Notes: a model not told the origin generated them from the letters alone. A DNA stretch of 64,000 nucleotides from SpSt-333 sp964371615 (GCA_964371615.1 CAYJMS010000001.1:930001-994000), one strand, 5' to 3'; shown: positions 17,717-26,951, counted from the first letter of the stretch. A program made the numbers and translations.

Positions 17717-18030
17717 AGAGAAAGTACATAATTGTCGCTCTTTATTGCCAATGGTGCTAATAATTGCCCCTATTCATTGAAATTCATCAGCGTCCTTGTT
17801 ATATTTCCTTGAATATCAGAGGTGTTGACGAAAGAATACAAAGTTATTCTCGAGAGCAGCGCGAAAAGACATTCAGTTTGTTGAAGTTCAAGTGCATGAA
17901 AAGCCCTTTCATACATTAAAACGAAAACAATACAGGGAGGAGTTACGTCTTCAGTTCGCTATTTCAATCCAAAAGCATTCACGGCCGGCTTAACAGCAAA
18001 GTACTCGTTCTGAATCAAAATTATGAGCCA
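17717..18030 (+). other. Intergenic region and likely 5' part of the HNH gene
   Basis: This 314-nt stretch holds the putative promoter above, a strong Shine-Dalgarno AGGGAGG at 17934-17940, and, from about 17947, coding sequence in frame with the HNH gene (…HGRLNSKVLVLNQNYEP). No ATG, GTG or TTG occurs in that frame between the stop at 17917-17919 and TTG 18031. No RNA gene was seen. Confidence 0.6.
17777..17805 (+). promoter_or_regulatory. Putative promoter upstream of the HNH gene
   Basis: TTGAAA (17777-17782), 17-nt spacer, TATATT (17800-17805). It would give a leader of more than 130 nt before the HNH coding region. Confidence 0.4.
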
Positions 18031-18492
18031 TTGAGCGTCTGCAATGTTAAAAAAGCAATTATTTTGCTTTTTTTAGGGAAAGCAGAAATGGTTGAAACCA
18101 GCAATGGAAAGGTCATTCGATCCGTTTCGATGACAATGCCGTTTCCGAGCGTCGTACGGTTGTCCGTATTTATCCGTGTTCCATATAAAAAGATCATTCT
18201 CTCTCGTAAAAACATTCTGCGGAGGGACGGCCATCGTTGCCAGTATTGCGGCCGCGGCGATGTTCCCCTGACGGTGGACCATGTGCAGCCGAAATCACGC
18301 GGGGGTGAGGATACCTGGGAAAATCTTGTAGCGGCGTGTGTGCGGTGCAATAATAAGAAAGGGGACCATACGCCGGAAGAATCAAATATGCCCCTTCAGC
18401 GAACGCCGATGAAACCGAATCATGTGACATTTATTCGGCATTTCGTCGGTAATTTGGATGAACGGTGGAAGCCGTATCTCTTTTTGCATTGA
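18031..18492 (+). CDS. HNH endonuclease family protein (start uncertain; N-terminus probably extends upstream)
   Basis: From TTG 18031 it has 153 residues. The HNH zinc/nuclease module is clear: CQYCGRGDVPLTVDHVQPKSRGG, then WENLVAACVRCNNKKGDHTP (CxxC...DH...N...CxxCN). The N-terminal part NVKKAIILLFLGKAEMVE matches the conserved leader domain of a common stand-alone HNH family. In that family the preceding VLVLNQNYEPL is also conserved. Here those residues are encoded in frame just upstream of 18031, so the true start lies upstream although no canonical start codon exists there. A strong ribosome binding site at 17934-17940 points to a start near 17947. Cellular role is unknown; such solitary HNH proteins are chromosomal and not mobile. 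Confidence 0.8.
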   Translation: MSVCNVKKAIILLFLGKAEMVETSNGKVIRSVSMTMPFPSVVRLSVFIRVPYKKIILSRKNILRRDGHRCQYCGRGDVPLTVDHVQPKSRGGEDTWENLVAACVRCNNKKGDHTPEESNMPLQRTPMKPNHVTFIRHFVGNLDERWKPYLFLH

Positions 18493-18507
18493 ACCATAGG
18501 ATTATCG

Positions 18508-19494
18508 TTGACCATTAACAAAAAAAGAATTTTAAGCGGAATGAGGCCGACGGGGAAACTGCATATCGGTCACCTTGTCGGCGCTCTGGAAAACTGGGTG
18601 TCTCTTCAGGATGCATTCAACAATTATCATCTCATTGCCGATTACCACGCTCTGACAACGAATCTCGATTCGAACGAACTGTACGACAACTCGATCGATA
18701 TGGTGATCGATTGGCTGGCGGCCGGAATCGATCCGGTGAAAAGTCCCATCTTCCGGCAATCGCAGATCAAAGAACATGCGGAATTGCATTTGATCTTCTC
18801 CATGCTGATAACAACCGCGCGACTGGAACGGAATCCGACGCTGAAAGATCAGGTGCGTGATCTGAATCTGGAAACGATGGTGTATGGCCATCTCGGATAT
18901 CCCGTACTGCAGGCAGCGGATATCCTGTTGTATAAAGGCGAAGTCGTACCGGTCGGAGAAGATCAGGTCCCCCATATTGAAATCACACGGGAAATCTCGC
19001 GACGATTCAATAACCAATGGGGAGAAGTTTTTCCGGAGCCGGAACCGAAGTTGACCAAGTTCGCACGTCTTGCCGGCCTTGACGGAAATCAGAAAATGAG
19101 TAAGTCGTTGGGAAATACGATTTTGCTTTCCGACGCACCGGACGAGATCCAGAAAAAAATGCGCACCGCGGTGACCGATCCGTTGAAGGTCAGGAAAAAC
19201 GATCCCGGCAGGCCGGATGTGTGCGTTGTCTTTTCCTATCATAAGAAGTTCAACCAATCGGGCGAGCAAGAAATCCGAAGCGGCTGCGAATCCGGTGCGC
19301 TCGGATGCGTTGAGTGTAAAAAGATCTGTGCCGGCAGGATCGCCGACGAGCTTTCACCCATCAGAGACAAACGTGCGGTGTATGAAAAGAATCCCGTAAT
19401 GGTAAAAGAAATTCTTGCAGACGGCGAAGCGCGCGCTCACGACGTTGCACGTCAGACAATGGCTCAGGTTCATGCCGTCATGAAAATCGGATAA
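18508..19494 (+). CDS. trpS: Tryptophanyl-tRNA synthetase
   Basis: 328 residues, the usual length. A class I aminoacyl-tRNA synthetase charging tRNA-Trp. The HIGH-type motif is GKLHIGHLVGAL and the KMSKS loop is KMSKSLGN. GEDQVPHIEITREISRRFN between them is typical of TrpRS. The start is TTG 18508, with a weak TAGGA upstream; the first residues MTINKKRILSGMRPTG match the family N-terminus. It follows the HNH gene after 15 nt. Confidence 0.96.
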   Translation: MTINKKRILSGMRPTGKLHIGHLVGALENWVSLQDAFNNYHLIADYHALTTNLDSNELYDNSIDMVIDWLAAGIDPVKSPIFRQSQIKEHAELHLIFSMLITTARLERNPTLKDQVRDLNLETMVYGHLGYPVLQAADILLYKGEVVPVGEDQVPHIEITREISRRFNNQWGEVFPEPEPKLTKFARLAGLDGNQKMSKSLGNTILLSDAPDEIQKKMRTAVTDPLKVRKNDPGRPDVCVVFSYHKKFNQSGEQEIRSGCESGALGCVECKKICAGRIADELSPIRDKRAVYEKNPVMVKEILADGEARAHDVARQTMAQVHAVMKIG

Positions 19495-19564
19495 TGGAAA
19501 CAGAACGGCATTATCACGGTCGAGATTTTCATCTGTACAATATTCAGAATAATCAAAACCAAAA

Positions 19565-20296
19565 ATGTATCGCGTAAAGCTATCGGATTTTGAAGGTCCT
19601 CTTGATCTCCTTCTCTTCTTTATTAAACGGGATGAGTTGGATATCTACGACATTCCGATTGCGAAAATCACGAAGGAGTTTCTCGAATATCTTCAATACC
19701 TGCAGGAGCTCGATCTTGACATTGCCGGTGACTTTATTGTTACTGCAGCGGAGTTGATGCAGATCAAGGCGCAAATGCTGCTGCCGCGTCCCGAGGGAGA
19801 GAATGAGGAAGAATTCGATCCGCGGGCGGAACTCGTCCGGCGGCTTCTTGAATACAAGCGATGGAAAGAAATGGCGGAGGAGTTGGAGCGGAAACAGACT
19901 CAACAACGCAAACTCGCATACCGCGGCAACTTTGAACACGATCCAAAGGTATTCCAGGAGGAGAATGAGGATGCGTTATTCCGCGATGTGACTTTGTTCG
20001 ATCTTATTGCGGCATTCCAGTTTGCCGTTAACACTATGCCGCGTAAGCACGTGCATGAAATCAACAAGCTGAACGTCACTCTCGATGAACAGATGGAATA
20101 TGTTCTGGCGTTGTTCAAGGAGCGGGACGAGATATCGTTTTTTGAGATCGTCACATCGATGACGGAAAAGATCCGCATCGTGGTGACTTTTCTGGCGTTG
20201 TTGGAGATGATGAAATCAAAGATTATTGCGATCAGTCAATTTCAATCGTACGGCGATATCACCATCGTAAAACTTCCCGTAGAGGAGACGGCATGA
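19565..20296 (+). CDS. scpA: Segregation and condensation protein A
   Basis: 243 residues. ScpA is the kleisin subunit of the SMC-ScpAB condensin. The N-terminus shows the hallmark FEGPLDLLLFFIKRDELDIYDIPI, then FIVTAAELMQIKAQMLLP, a charged linker, and a C-terminal winged helix (IVVTFLALLEMMKSKIIAISQ) that binds the SMC head. It overlaps scpB by 4 nt (ATGA), the standard gene order. Confidence 0.96.
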   Translation: MYRVKLSDFEGPLDLLLFFIKRDELDIYDIPIAKITKEFLEYLQYLQELDLDIAGDFIVTAAELMQIKAQMLLPRPEGENEEEFDPRAELVRRLLEYKRWKEMAEELERKQTQQRKLAYRGNFEHDPKVFQEENEDALFRDVTLFDLIAAFQFAVNTMPRKHVHEINKLNVTLDEQMEYVLALFKERDEISFFEIVTSMTEKIRIVVTFLALLEMMKSKIIAISQFQSYGDITIVKLPVEETA

Positions 20297-21411
20297 GCGA
20301 CGCCCAGACCGACATCAAGATTGTCGACGTCGAAGTCTCGACGGAATTGAAGAACATTATTGAAGCGCTGATCTTTGCCAGCGATGAACCGATGACCGTT
20401 CGGTTCATTCGGGCAATCGTCGACGACGTGAATAAAGACATTCCGCCGGAACAGCAGCTCGTGCTGAACGCTGAGATCATCCGTAAGGCGGTCGCCGATC
20501 TTAATCGCGGATACGGAAAACTGGGGAGCGGATTCCGCATTATTGAAGTAGCAGGCGGATTTGTCTATGCGACGCAGGAACAATTCGCTTCCTGGGTGGG
20601 AAAACTGGCCAAGGAACGAGCCCGCCGCCGGTTGTCACCCACTGCCGTGGAGACACTTGCCATCATCGCCTATAAGCAGCCGATCACCAAGGCGGAAGTA
20701 GAATTCATCCGCGGCGTCAATGTCGATTACATCATTAACGCACTTCTCGAAAAAGATCTGATCCAGATTACGGGGCGTCAGAATTCTCCCGGAAGGCCGC
20801 TGTTATACGGTACGACGCAAAAGTTTCTGGAGCACTTCGGATTGAACGAACTTACCGATTTGCCGAAACCTCGCGAGATCGCAGAGTTGATCAGCGAGAC
20901 AGAGATTGAAGTGGATCGGCGGCTCCTGGCAGAACAACAGGAACTGGAATTTCAGGAAGGACTTGAAAAGAAACTCGAAGGACACGAGGGGGGGGCGAAA
21001 AAGGAGAGAGTACCGAAACAACCGAGGACCGGAACACGACGAACCCGTACGGAAACTTCCGAACCATCTGCCGGGTCGGCCGGCGCAGTGCCCGCAGAAA
21101 TTCAACCGGAGAATCGCCCGAGCGAAGTTCCGAAAGAACCGGCCGAACCGTCAACACCGAAGCAGATGACGGAAACAGCAAATATTGAAATTGTCGAAGA
21201 AGGAGTACACACATTAACAGCACAAACAGAAATAGAAAAAGCAGACCGGCAGGAACAGATCAGCGACGAAGCGGAACACGGCCGCGCGACGGAGAACGAC
21301 GTCGATATGGGCAGAGCGGAGTACGAAGCGGACCACGACCGGGGAACAGAGACCGGCTGGAGCAAGTGGAAAACAAAAGTCAAGACGTTCTTCAAGAAAC
21401 TGTTCGGATAA
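20293..21411 (+). CDS. scpB: Segregation and condensation protein B with a long charged C-terminal tail
   Basis: 372 residues. The first ~200 residues are canonical ScpB, two winged helices: LKNIIEALIFASDEPM, then LSPTAVETLAIIAYKQPITKAEVEFIRGVN and LLEKDLIQITGRQNSPGRPLLYGTT. ScpB dimers bind the kleisin ScpA. The remaining ~170 residues form a low-complexity tail rich in Glu, Lys, Arg, Thr and Pro (KKERVPKQPRTGTRRTRTE, ENRPSEVPKEPAEPSTPK), ending in a basic/aromatic stretch WKTKVKTFFKKLFG that looks amphipathic. Ordinary ScpB is about 180-200 aa. The tail overlaps the start of the rluB gene by 46 nt. Confidence 0.93.
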   Translation: MSDAQTDIKIVDVEVSTELKNIIEALIFASDEPMTVRFIRAIVDDVNKDIPPEQQLVLNAEIIRKAVADLNRGYGKLGSGFRIIEVAGGFVYATQEQFASWVGKLAKERARRRLSPTAVETLAIIAYKQPITKAEVEFIRGVNVDYIINALLEKDLIQITGRQNSPGRPLLYGTTQKFLEHFGLNELTDLPKPREIAELISETEIEVDRRLLAEQQELEFQEGLEKKLEGHEGGAKKERVPKQPRTGTRRTRTETSEPSAGSAGAVPAEIQPENRPSEVPKEPAEPSTPKQMTETANIEIVEEGVHTLTAQTEIEKADRQEQISDEAEHGRATENDVDMGRAEYEADHDRGTETGWSKWKTKVKTFFKKLFG

Positions 21412-22121
21412 ACCGATTCCTTGCCATGGCCGGCGTCGCTTCACGGCGCGCTGCCGAAGAACTTATTGCTGCCGGTGAAGTGAAAGTGAACGGAGCGGTA
21501 GTCACCGACCTTGCAACCAAAGTGCACACAACGAACGATACCGTCACCGTCAACGGGAAACGGGTGTCGGTCGCCCAAAATCTTATCTACATCCTCCTGC
21601 ACAAACCGAAGGATTATATCACCACTGTCAGCGACGAAAAAGGCCGCCGAACAGTGATGGATTTGGTGCAGGTGAACGAACGGGTATATCCGGTCGGACG
21701 GCTGGACAGAGGTACCTCCGGTGTTTTACTGATGACCAATGACGGCGATCTCGCCAATAAATTGATGCATCCCTCTGGCGAAGTGGTAAAATCATACCAT
21801 GTCTCCCTTGACAAATCGTTGGATGAAGCGCATGCGGAAAAATTGTCAAACGGGGTGTATCTTGAAGACGGGAAAACTGCGCCCTGCGAAATCGATATCA
21901 TTCCCGGAACGAAGAACAAGGCAATCGTCATCCATATCCATGAGGGAAAGAACCGTCAGGTCCGGAGGATGTTCGAATCGTTAGGATATGAGATCGAAAA
22001 ATTACACCGGACACATTATGCAGGTTTGACATTGAGCGGACTTGGACGCGGACGCTGGAGATTCCTGGATGAAAAAGAGATCCGGTCATTGAAGCGCCTG
22101 ACAGGTTTATTAACATCGTAG
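21366..22121 (+). CDS. rluB: Ribosomal large subunit pseudouridine synthase, RluB/RsuA family
   Basis: 251 residues from GTG 21366, which overlaps scpB by 46 nt. A shorter start would remove part of the S4 domain (VRINRFLAMAGVASRRAAEELI). The catalytic domain shows GRLDRGTSGVLLMTNDGDLAN with the essential Asp in GRLD, and GKNRQVRRMFESLGYEIEKLHR, the RsuA-family hallmark. RluB modifies U2605 of 23S rRNA in E. coli; the exact target here is inferred. The scpA-scpB-rluB order is widely conserved. Confidence 0.92.
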   Translation: MENKSQDVLQETVRINRFLAMAGVASRRAAEELIAAGEVKVNGAVVTDLATKVHTTNDTVTVNGKRVSVAQNLIYILLHKPKDYITTVSDEKGRRTVMDLVQVNERVYPVGRLDRGTSGVLLMTNDGDLANKLMHPSGEVVKSYHVSLDKSLDEAHAEKLSNGVYLEDGKTAPCEIDIIPGTKNKAIVIHIHEGKNRQVRRMFESLGYEIEKLHRTHYAGLTLSGLGRGRWRFLDEKEIRSLKRLTGLLTS

Positions 22122-22151
22122 CATCCTGAACATACTATCCAGAAGCAATCT

Positions 22152-23693
22152 ATGAATTATGAACGTTCCTCCGGCATCCTCTTGCACCCGACGTCTCTTC
22201 CCGGCCCGTACGGTTCGGGAGATCTAGGGGAATCGGCGCATCACTTTGTCGATTGGCTTGTCGTTGCCGGCCAATCATTATGGCAAATGCTGCCGCTGGG
22301 CCCGGTCGGCATGGGAGATTCTCCCTATATGTGTCTGTCGGCATTTGCCGGTGATGCAATGCTCATCGACCTCCGTGAATTAGTCCAGCGCGGCTGGCTG
22401 AATCAGTCCGATCTCTCCGGCACGATGTCCGGCGGTCAGCAGAGAGTGCGATTCGGCGACGTAAAAAAATTTCGTATGGCGGCATTGCACATCGCTGCCG
22501 ATCGGTTCTTTGCGCAGAACAATTCTGAAGAGCAAAACGATTTTCGATCGTTCTGTAAAAAACAGAAGGCATGGCTCGAAGATTATGCCCTGTTCATGGC
22601 ATTGATCGAAAAATACCATGGCGCTGAATGGAGCACGTGGGATGCGGAATTGGTGCAGCGAATTCCCTCGGCGTTGACACATGCGCGTAAGGAATGTGCA
22701 AACGATATCCGTTTTTGGGAGTTCACACAGTGGTGTTTCTTCCGTCAGTGGCATGCACTGAAGAAATATGCGAACGATCGCGGCGTACGGATTTTTGGCG
22801 ATATTCCGATCTTTATCGCATACCAAAGCGCCGATGCCTGGGCAAATCAGCATTTGTTTTACCTGGACAAGAATTTAAAACCGACCGTTGTGGCCGGCGT
22901 GCCTCCCGATTATTTCAGCGCCACCGGTCAGCGATGGGGAAATCCGCTGTACGACTGGAAGGCAATGCACAAAGAGCAGTACTCCTGGTGGATCGATCGT
23001 ATTAAGACGACACTTGAATTGGTCGATCTCGTCCGTGTTGATCATTTCCGCGGATTTGCCGGGTATTGGGAAATTCCGGCTGCAGAACAGACTGCCGTGA
23101 AAGGGAAATGGGTCAAGGGACCCGGCGCAAAATTATTCGATGCCATAGAAAAGAAACTCGGCACGCTGCCGATCATCGCCGAAGATCTTGGCGAGATTAC
23201 GCCCGATGTCATCGAACTGCGGGATCGGTATCGGTTTCCCGGCATGAGAATATTGCAATTTGCATTCGCGGGCGACCCGAAAAACAGTTTTCTTCCGCAT
23301 AACTATGTTTCCAATACCGTCGTTTTTTCCGGTACGCATGATAATGACACAACAATCGGTTGGTTCAATTCCGCGACTGAACGGGAACGGGAGTTTGCGA
23401 AACGATATATCGGTTCGGACGGCGCGCATATCAATTGGGATTTCATCCGCATTGCATCACAATCGGTGGCATCCATGGCGGTGTTTCCGTTCCAGGACGT
23501 TCTCGGCCTTGGTAACGAAGCGCGAATGAATATGCCCGGCCAGGCACTCGGGAATTGGTCGTGGCGGTTTACCTGGGACCAGGTACATCCGTGGCATGCG
23601 GACCGATTATATGAAATAACGGCATTGACTAAACGAACAAATCCCGATCGTCTCAATCTTCCTCTTTATCCGAACGACAAGGTACAACCATGA
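22152..23693 (+). CDS. malQ: 4-alpha-glucanotransferase (amylomaltase)
   Basis: 513 residues, GH77 family, normal length. It disproportionates maltooligosaccharides and acts in glycogen/maltodextrin metabolism. Signatures: SGILLHPTSLPGPYGSGDLG at the N-terminus, QMLPLGPVG, and the catalytic Asp nucleophile region VDLVRVDHFRGF. The acid/base region LPIIAEDLGEI and SGTHDNDTTIGW follow. Other glycogen genes are not in the window. Its stop overlaps the next ATG (ATGA). Confidence 0.96.
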   Translation: MNYERSSGILLHPTSLPGPYGSGDLGESAHHFVDWLVVAGQSLWQMLPLGPVGMGDSPYMCLSAFAGDAMLIDLRELVQRGWLNQSDLSGTMSGGQQRVRFGDVKKFRMAALHIAADRFFAQNNSEEQNDFRSFCKKQKAWLEDYALFMALIEKYHGAEWSTWDAELVQRIPSALTHARKECANDIRFWEFTQWCFFRQWHALKKYANDRGVRIFGDIPIFIAYQSADAWANQHLFYLDKNLKPTVVAGVPPDYFSATGQRWGNPLYDWKAMHKEQYSWWIDRIKTTLELVDLVRVDHFRGFAGYWEIPAAEQTAVKGKWVKGPGAKLFDAIEKKLGTLPIIAEDLGEITPDVIELRDRYRFPGMRILQFAFAGDPKNSFLPHNYVSNTVVFSGTHDNDTTIGWFNSATEREREFAKRYIGSDGAHINWDFIRIASQSVASMAVFPFQDVLGLGNEARMNMPGQALGNWSWRFTWDQVHPWHADRLYEITALTKRTNPDRLNLPLYPNDKVQP

Positions 23694-25207
23694 CACTTTT
23701 TGAAAACCGAATGATCACCATGAAAATTTTTCTCACACTCGTGCTAATCCTGTTCGTCGGAGGTTGTTCATCCCGTGAAACGGTGAAAGAACCGGCGACA
23801 TCGATGGAATATCTTCGGGCCGCCATTGCGCAGAAATTCGATGATCCGGAATTTGAAAATGCCCACTGGGGCGTCATGATCAGATCACTCAAAACCGGCG
23901 AAACAGTGTATGCCCGGAATGAGAACAAAATGTTCATGCCCGCCTCGAATATGAAATTGTTTACCTCGGCATCGGCCGCCGTGGCATTGGGCCCGGACTA
24001 TCGGTACACTACCCGGCTTGTGTCAAACGGAAAAATTTCAGACAGCGTATTGACAGGCGATTTAATCATCGTCGGAAGCGGCGATCCTACCATCTCCGGA
24101 CGATACAACGAAGGGAAAGTGACGGAAACATTTGAACAATGGGCCGATAGTTTGAAAGCAAAGGGCATCAGGGAAATTACCGGCAATGTCATCGGCGACG
24201 ATAATTGTTTTGACGATGGCTACTATGGAACAGGGTGGTCGGCAGATTATGAGACGGATTATTATGCCGCGCAGTTCAGCGGCATATCGTTCAACGACAA
24301 TTGCGTCGACATCAGGATTGTTCCTTCCGCTATCATTGCGGATATCTGTTCGGTATTTGTTGTGCCAAACACCGGTTACGTCACCATTATCAATCAAACG
24401 ATGACCGCGTCGGTAGAGGATTCCGTCAATGATATTATATTCCTTCGCAAAAGAGGGACAAACACGATCTATGTCCGCGGTTCCATGTCGCAGGGAAAAG
24501 GTCCGTGGAATGAATCCGTTGCGATCGATAATCCCACGCTGTACACCGTCACTGTATTGAAGGAAATTCTTGCATCGAAAGGAATTACGGTCAAAGGTGC
24601 GGCGATGGATGTCGACGACATGAGCGATACATTGAACTACGGCGATTCGCTGCATCTTGCCTCATTCATCTCCGTTCCATATTCAGTGATCGTGCGGACG
24701 ATTAACAAACCGAGCCAGAATTTTTATGCCGAACAGGTGTTCCGGACAATGGGGAAGGAGCGATTCGGCATCGGTATGTCGGGAAGCGGAAGGAGTGCCG
24801 CTTATGCCGTGTTGTCGCAATGGGGCGTCGATACGGTACGTTTGCGGTATGCCGATGGTTCCGGCCTGTCGCGATTGAATTTAATTACGCCGAAGGATAT
24901 CGTTGCGATCCTCTCCGGCATCCGCGGCGAGGGAGAAAAATATTTTCTGCCGTTCTATGAATCTCTTCCGATTGCCGGCGTTGACGGCACAATCCGGAAC
25001 CGAATGAAAGGGACGGCGGCGGAAGGAAATGTTCATGCTAAGACGGGATCCATCGGTTACGTCCGTTCCTTGTCAGGATACGTTACCGGTCAGGATGGCG
25101 AAATGTTTGCCTTTTCAATCATTGCAAATCATTATACTGTTCCGACGCGGCTGGCAGAACGGATCCAAAACGATGTCTGCGTCATGTTGGCGAACTTCAA
25201 GCGATGA
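23690..25207 (+). CDS. dacB: D-alanyl-D-alanine carboxypeptidase/endopeptidase (PBP4/DacB), lipoprotein
   Basis: 505 residues. It belongs to the S13 family that trims peptidoglycan peptides. Motifs: SxxK in PASNMKLFTSA, SxN-like KPSQNFYAEQ, and KTG in HAKTGSIGYV. The N-terminus carries a lipobox (LILFVGGC), so it should be anchored as a lipoprotein; most DacB proteins are soluble periplasmic. ATG 23690 overlaps the malQ stop and has AAGG upstream. An internal ATG at 23720 would give a more compact signal peptide (MKIFLTLVLILFVGGC). Either start is possible. Confidence 0.94.
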   Translation: MTLFENRMITMKIFLTLVLILFVGGCSSRETVKEPATSMEYLRAAIAQKFDDPEFENAHWGVMIRSLKTGETVYARNENKMFMPASNMKLFTSASAAVALGPDYRYTTRLVSNGKISDSVLTGDLIIVGSGDPTISGRYNEGKVTETFEQWADSLKAKGIREITGNVIGDDNCFDDGYYGTGWSADYETDYYAAQFSGISFNDNCVDIRIVPSAIIADICSVFVVPNTGYVTIINQTMTASVEDSVNDIIFLRKRGTNTIYVRGSMSQGKGPWNESVAIDNPTLYTVTVLKEILASKGITVKGAAMDVDDMSDTLNYGDSLHLASFISVPYSVIVRTINKPSQNFYAEQVFRTMGKERFGIGMSGSGRSAAYAVLSQWGVDTVRLRYADGSGLSRLNLITPKDIVAILSGIRGEGEKYFLPFYESLPIAGVDGTIRNRMKGTAAEGNVHAKTGSIGYVRSLSGYVTGQDGEMFAFSIIANHYTVPTRLAERIQNDVCVMLANFKR

Positions 25208-25247
25208 CAGACATATGTATCAATTATAAAAACAAAGAATAGTGTCC

Positions 25248-26765
25248 ATGGATCAACAACACCAAGAGTATCACGAAGAACTGAATGAACTGATGAAGCG
25301 TCGCAGGGAAGAACTCGATCACCTGCGATCGGCCGGTGTCGATCCGTATCCGTACGGATTTGAACGTTCGGCGACGGCAAAAGAAGTGCTGGAAAAATTT
25401 GCAGACGGCATGCCGGAATGGACCGTTGCGGTTGCCGGCAGAATAATGTCGTTACGGCGGATGGGAAAAGCATCCTTCGCCCATGTGCTCGACATGACGG
25501 GGAGAATCCAGGTCTATCTTAAAAAGGATGATCTGGGAGAAGCGTACGATCATTTCAAATTGCTGGATATCGGCGATATCATCGGCGTGGAGGGATATGT
25601 ATTCCGCACGAAGACCGGAGAGATCTCCATCCATGCACGGCGCTATGTCCTGTTGTCGAAATCGCTGCGGCCGCTGCCGGTGGTAAAAGAAAAAGTCGAC
25701 GAGCAGGGGAACAAGACGACATTCGATCCTTTCTCGGACAAAGAACTGCGGTACCGTCAGCGGTATGTCGATTTAATCGTAAATCCGGAGGTCCGGAACA
25801 CCTTCATCAAACGTTCAGCTGTTCTGCGTCAGACGCGACGATTTTTGGATGAGAAGAACTTTCTCGAAGTGGAAACACCGGCCTTGCAGCCGATGTACGG
25901 CGGAGCGAGCGCGCGTCCATTTGAGACGCATCACAATGCATTGGATATTCCGTTGTTCCTGCGCATTGCGGACGAACTGTATTTGAAGAGGCTCATCGTC
26001 GGCGGTTTCGACGGTGTGTATGAGATCGCAAAAGATTTCCGCAACGAAGGGATGGACCGAACGCATAATCCAGAGTTTACCATGCTGGAATTGTATGTTG
26101 CCTACAAGGATTATCTCTGGATGACGGAATTAGTCGAGCAGATGATTCATTCCGTTGCGGTGACCCTGAATGATTCACCATCGGTGACGCTCGGCGAGAA
26201 CAACATCGATTTTACACCGCCGTGGCAGCGAATGACGATGTTCGGAGCCATTGAAAAATTTACGGGGAAAAATCTGCGGGGCAAGAGCGAAAAAGAATTG
26301 CGAACGACTGCCCGAGAACTCGGGATCGATCTCGATCCGAAGATCGGTGCGGGAAAAATTATCGATGAGATATTCAGTGTGACGGTACAACCGCAACTGA
26401 TCCAGCCCACGTTTATTATGGACTATCCGGTAGAACTCTCACCGCTTGCCAAAAAACACCGATCCGAATCGGGACTGGTGGAGCGGTTCGAAGGATTTAT
26501 CAATGGACAGGAAATCTGCAATGCATTTTCCGAATTGAACGATCCGCTCGATCAACGCGCCCGTTTTGAAGATCAGATGAAACTCCGTGAACGGGGAGAT
26601 GACGAGGCACAGCGTCTGGATGAGGATTTTCTCCGCGCACTCGAATACGGTATGCCGCCGACGGCAGGCCTTGGTATCGGCATCGACCGCTTAGTGATGT
26701 TGTTGACGCAGCAAGATCACATACGGGACGTGATCTTTTTCCCTCAAATGAGACCGGAACATTAG
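25248..26765 (+). CDS. lysS: Lysyl-tRNA synthetase (class II)
   Basis: About 505 residues from ATG 25248; a GTG at 25242 is also in frame. The OB-fold anticodon-binding domain (VAVAGRIMSLRRMGKASFAHVLD) is followed by the class II catalytic domain. Its motif 2 is KDFRNEGMDRTHNPEFTMLE and its motif 3 is AGLGIGIDRLVMLLT. The start MDQQHQEYHEELNELMKRRREELDHLRSAG shows the usual helical N-terminus. Length is normal. It charges tRNA-Lys. A possible hairpin terminator follows the stop codon. Confidence 0.96.
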   Translation: MDQQHQEYHEELNELMKRRREELDHLRSAGVDPYPYGFERSATAKEVLEKFADGMPEWTVAVAGRIMSLRRMGKASFAHVLDMTGRIQVYLKKDDLGEAYDHFKLLDIGDIIGVEGYVFRTKTGEISIHARRYVLLSKSLRPLPVVKEKVDEQGNKTTFDPFSDKELRYRQRYVDLIVNPEVRNTFIKRSAVLRQTRRFLDEKNFLEVETPALQPMYGGASARPFETHHNALDIPLFLRIADELYLKRLIVGGFDGVYEIAKDFRNEGMDRTHNPEFTMLELYVAYKDYLWMTELVEQMIHSVAVTLNDSPSVTLGENNIDFTPPWQRMTMFGAIEKFTGKNLRGKSEKELRTTARELGIDLDPKIGAGKIIDEIFSVTVQPQLIQPTFIMDYPVELSPLAKKHRSESGLVERFEGFINGQEICNAFSELNDPLDQRARFEDQMKLRERGDDEAQRLDEDFLRALEYGMPPTAGLGIGIDRLVMLLTQQDHIRDVIFFPQMRPEH

Positions 26766-26768
26766 TGT

Positions 26769-26806
26769 ATAGAACCAATTTCGTTTTCCGAATGTTCTAT
26801 TTTTAC
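26769..26806 (+). terminator. Possible terminator after lysS
   Basis: ATAGAAC and GTTCTAT (7 bp) enclose a smaller TTCG/CGAA stem and are followed by a short T run (TTTTTA). The imperfect stem makes this a weak call. Confidence 0.4.
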
Positions 26807-26811
26807 CGATC

Positions 26812-26825
26812 TTGACAACTGTCAA
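26812..26825 (+). promoter_or_regulatory. Palindrome TTGACA-AC-TGTCAA upstream of the S41 peptidase gene
   Basis: A perfect 14-nt inverted repeat containing a consensus -35 hexamer (TTGACA). No good -10 box is found at 16-18 nt, so this may be an operator or chance. It lies ~125 nt before the likely start codon. Confidence 0.35.
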
Positions 26826-26937
26826 CAGTGTGACCGCGAATACTTGCATTTCGGTACAAAATCGCGTTATTTAAATCAGAGTCAATGTAATTTTTCAATC
26901 GTCTCATCAAATTCAATTATGACAATGCGTGAAGACC

Positions 26938-26944
26938 TTAGGAG
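26938..26944 (+). promoter_or_regulatory. Shine-Dalgarno TTAGGAG deciding the S41 peptidase start
   Basis: Located 7 nt before ATG 26952. It supports that start over the TTG at 26844, which has no such site. Confidence 0.6.
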
Positions 26945-26951
26945 CGTACTT

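Noticed and set aside
17712..17746. Inverted repeat AATAAAGAG/CTCTTTATT over the aroC stop codon as a terminator
   Set aside because: The loop is 17 nt and no T tract follows; more likely chance or a weak 3' structure.
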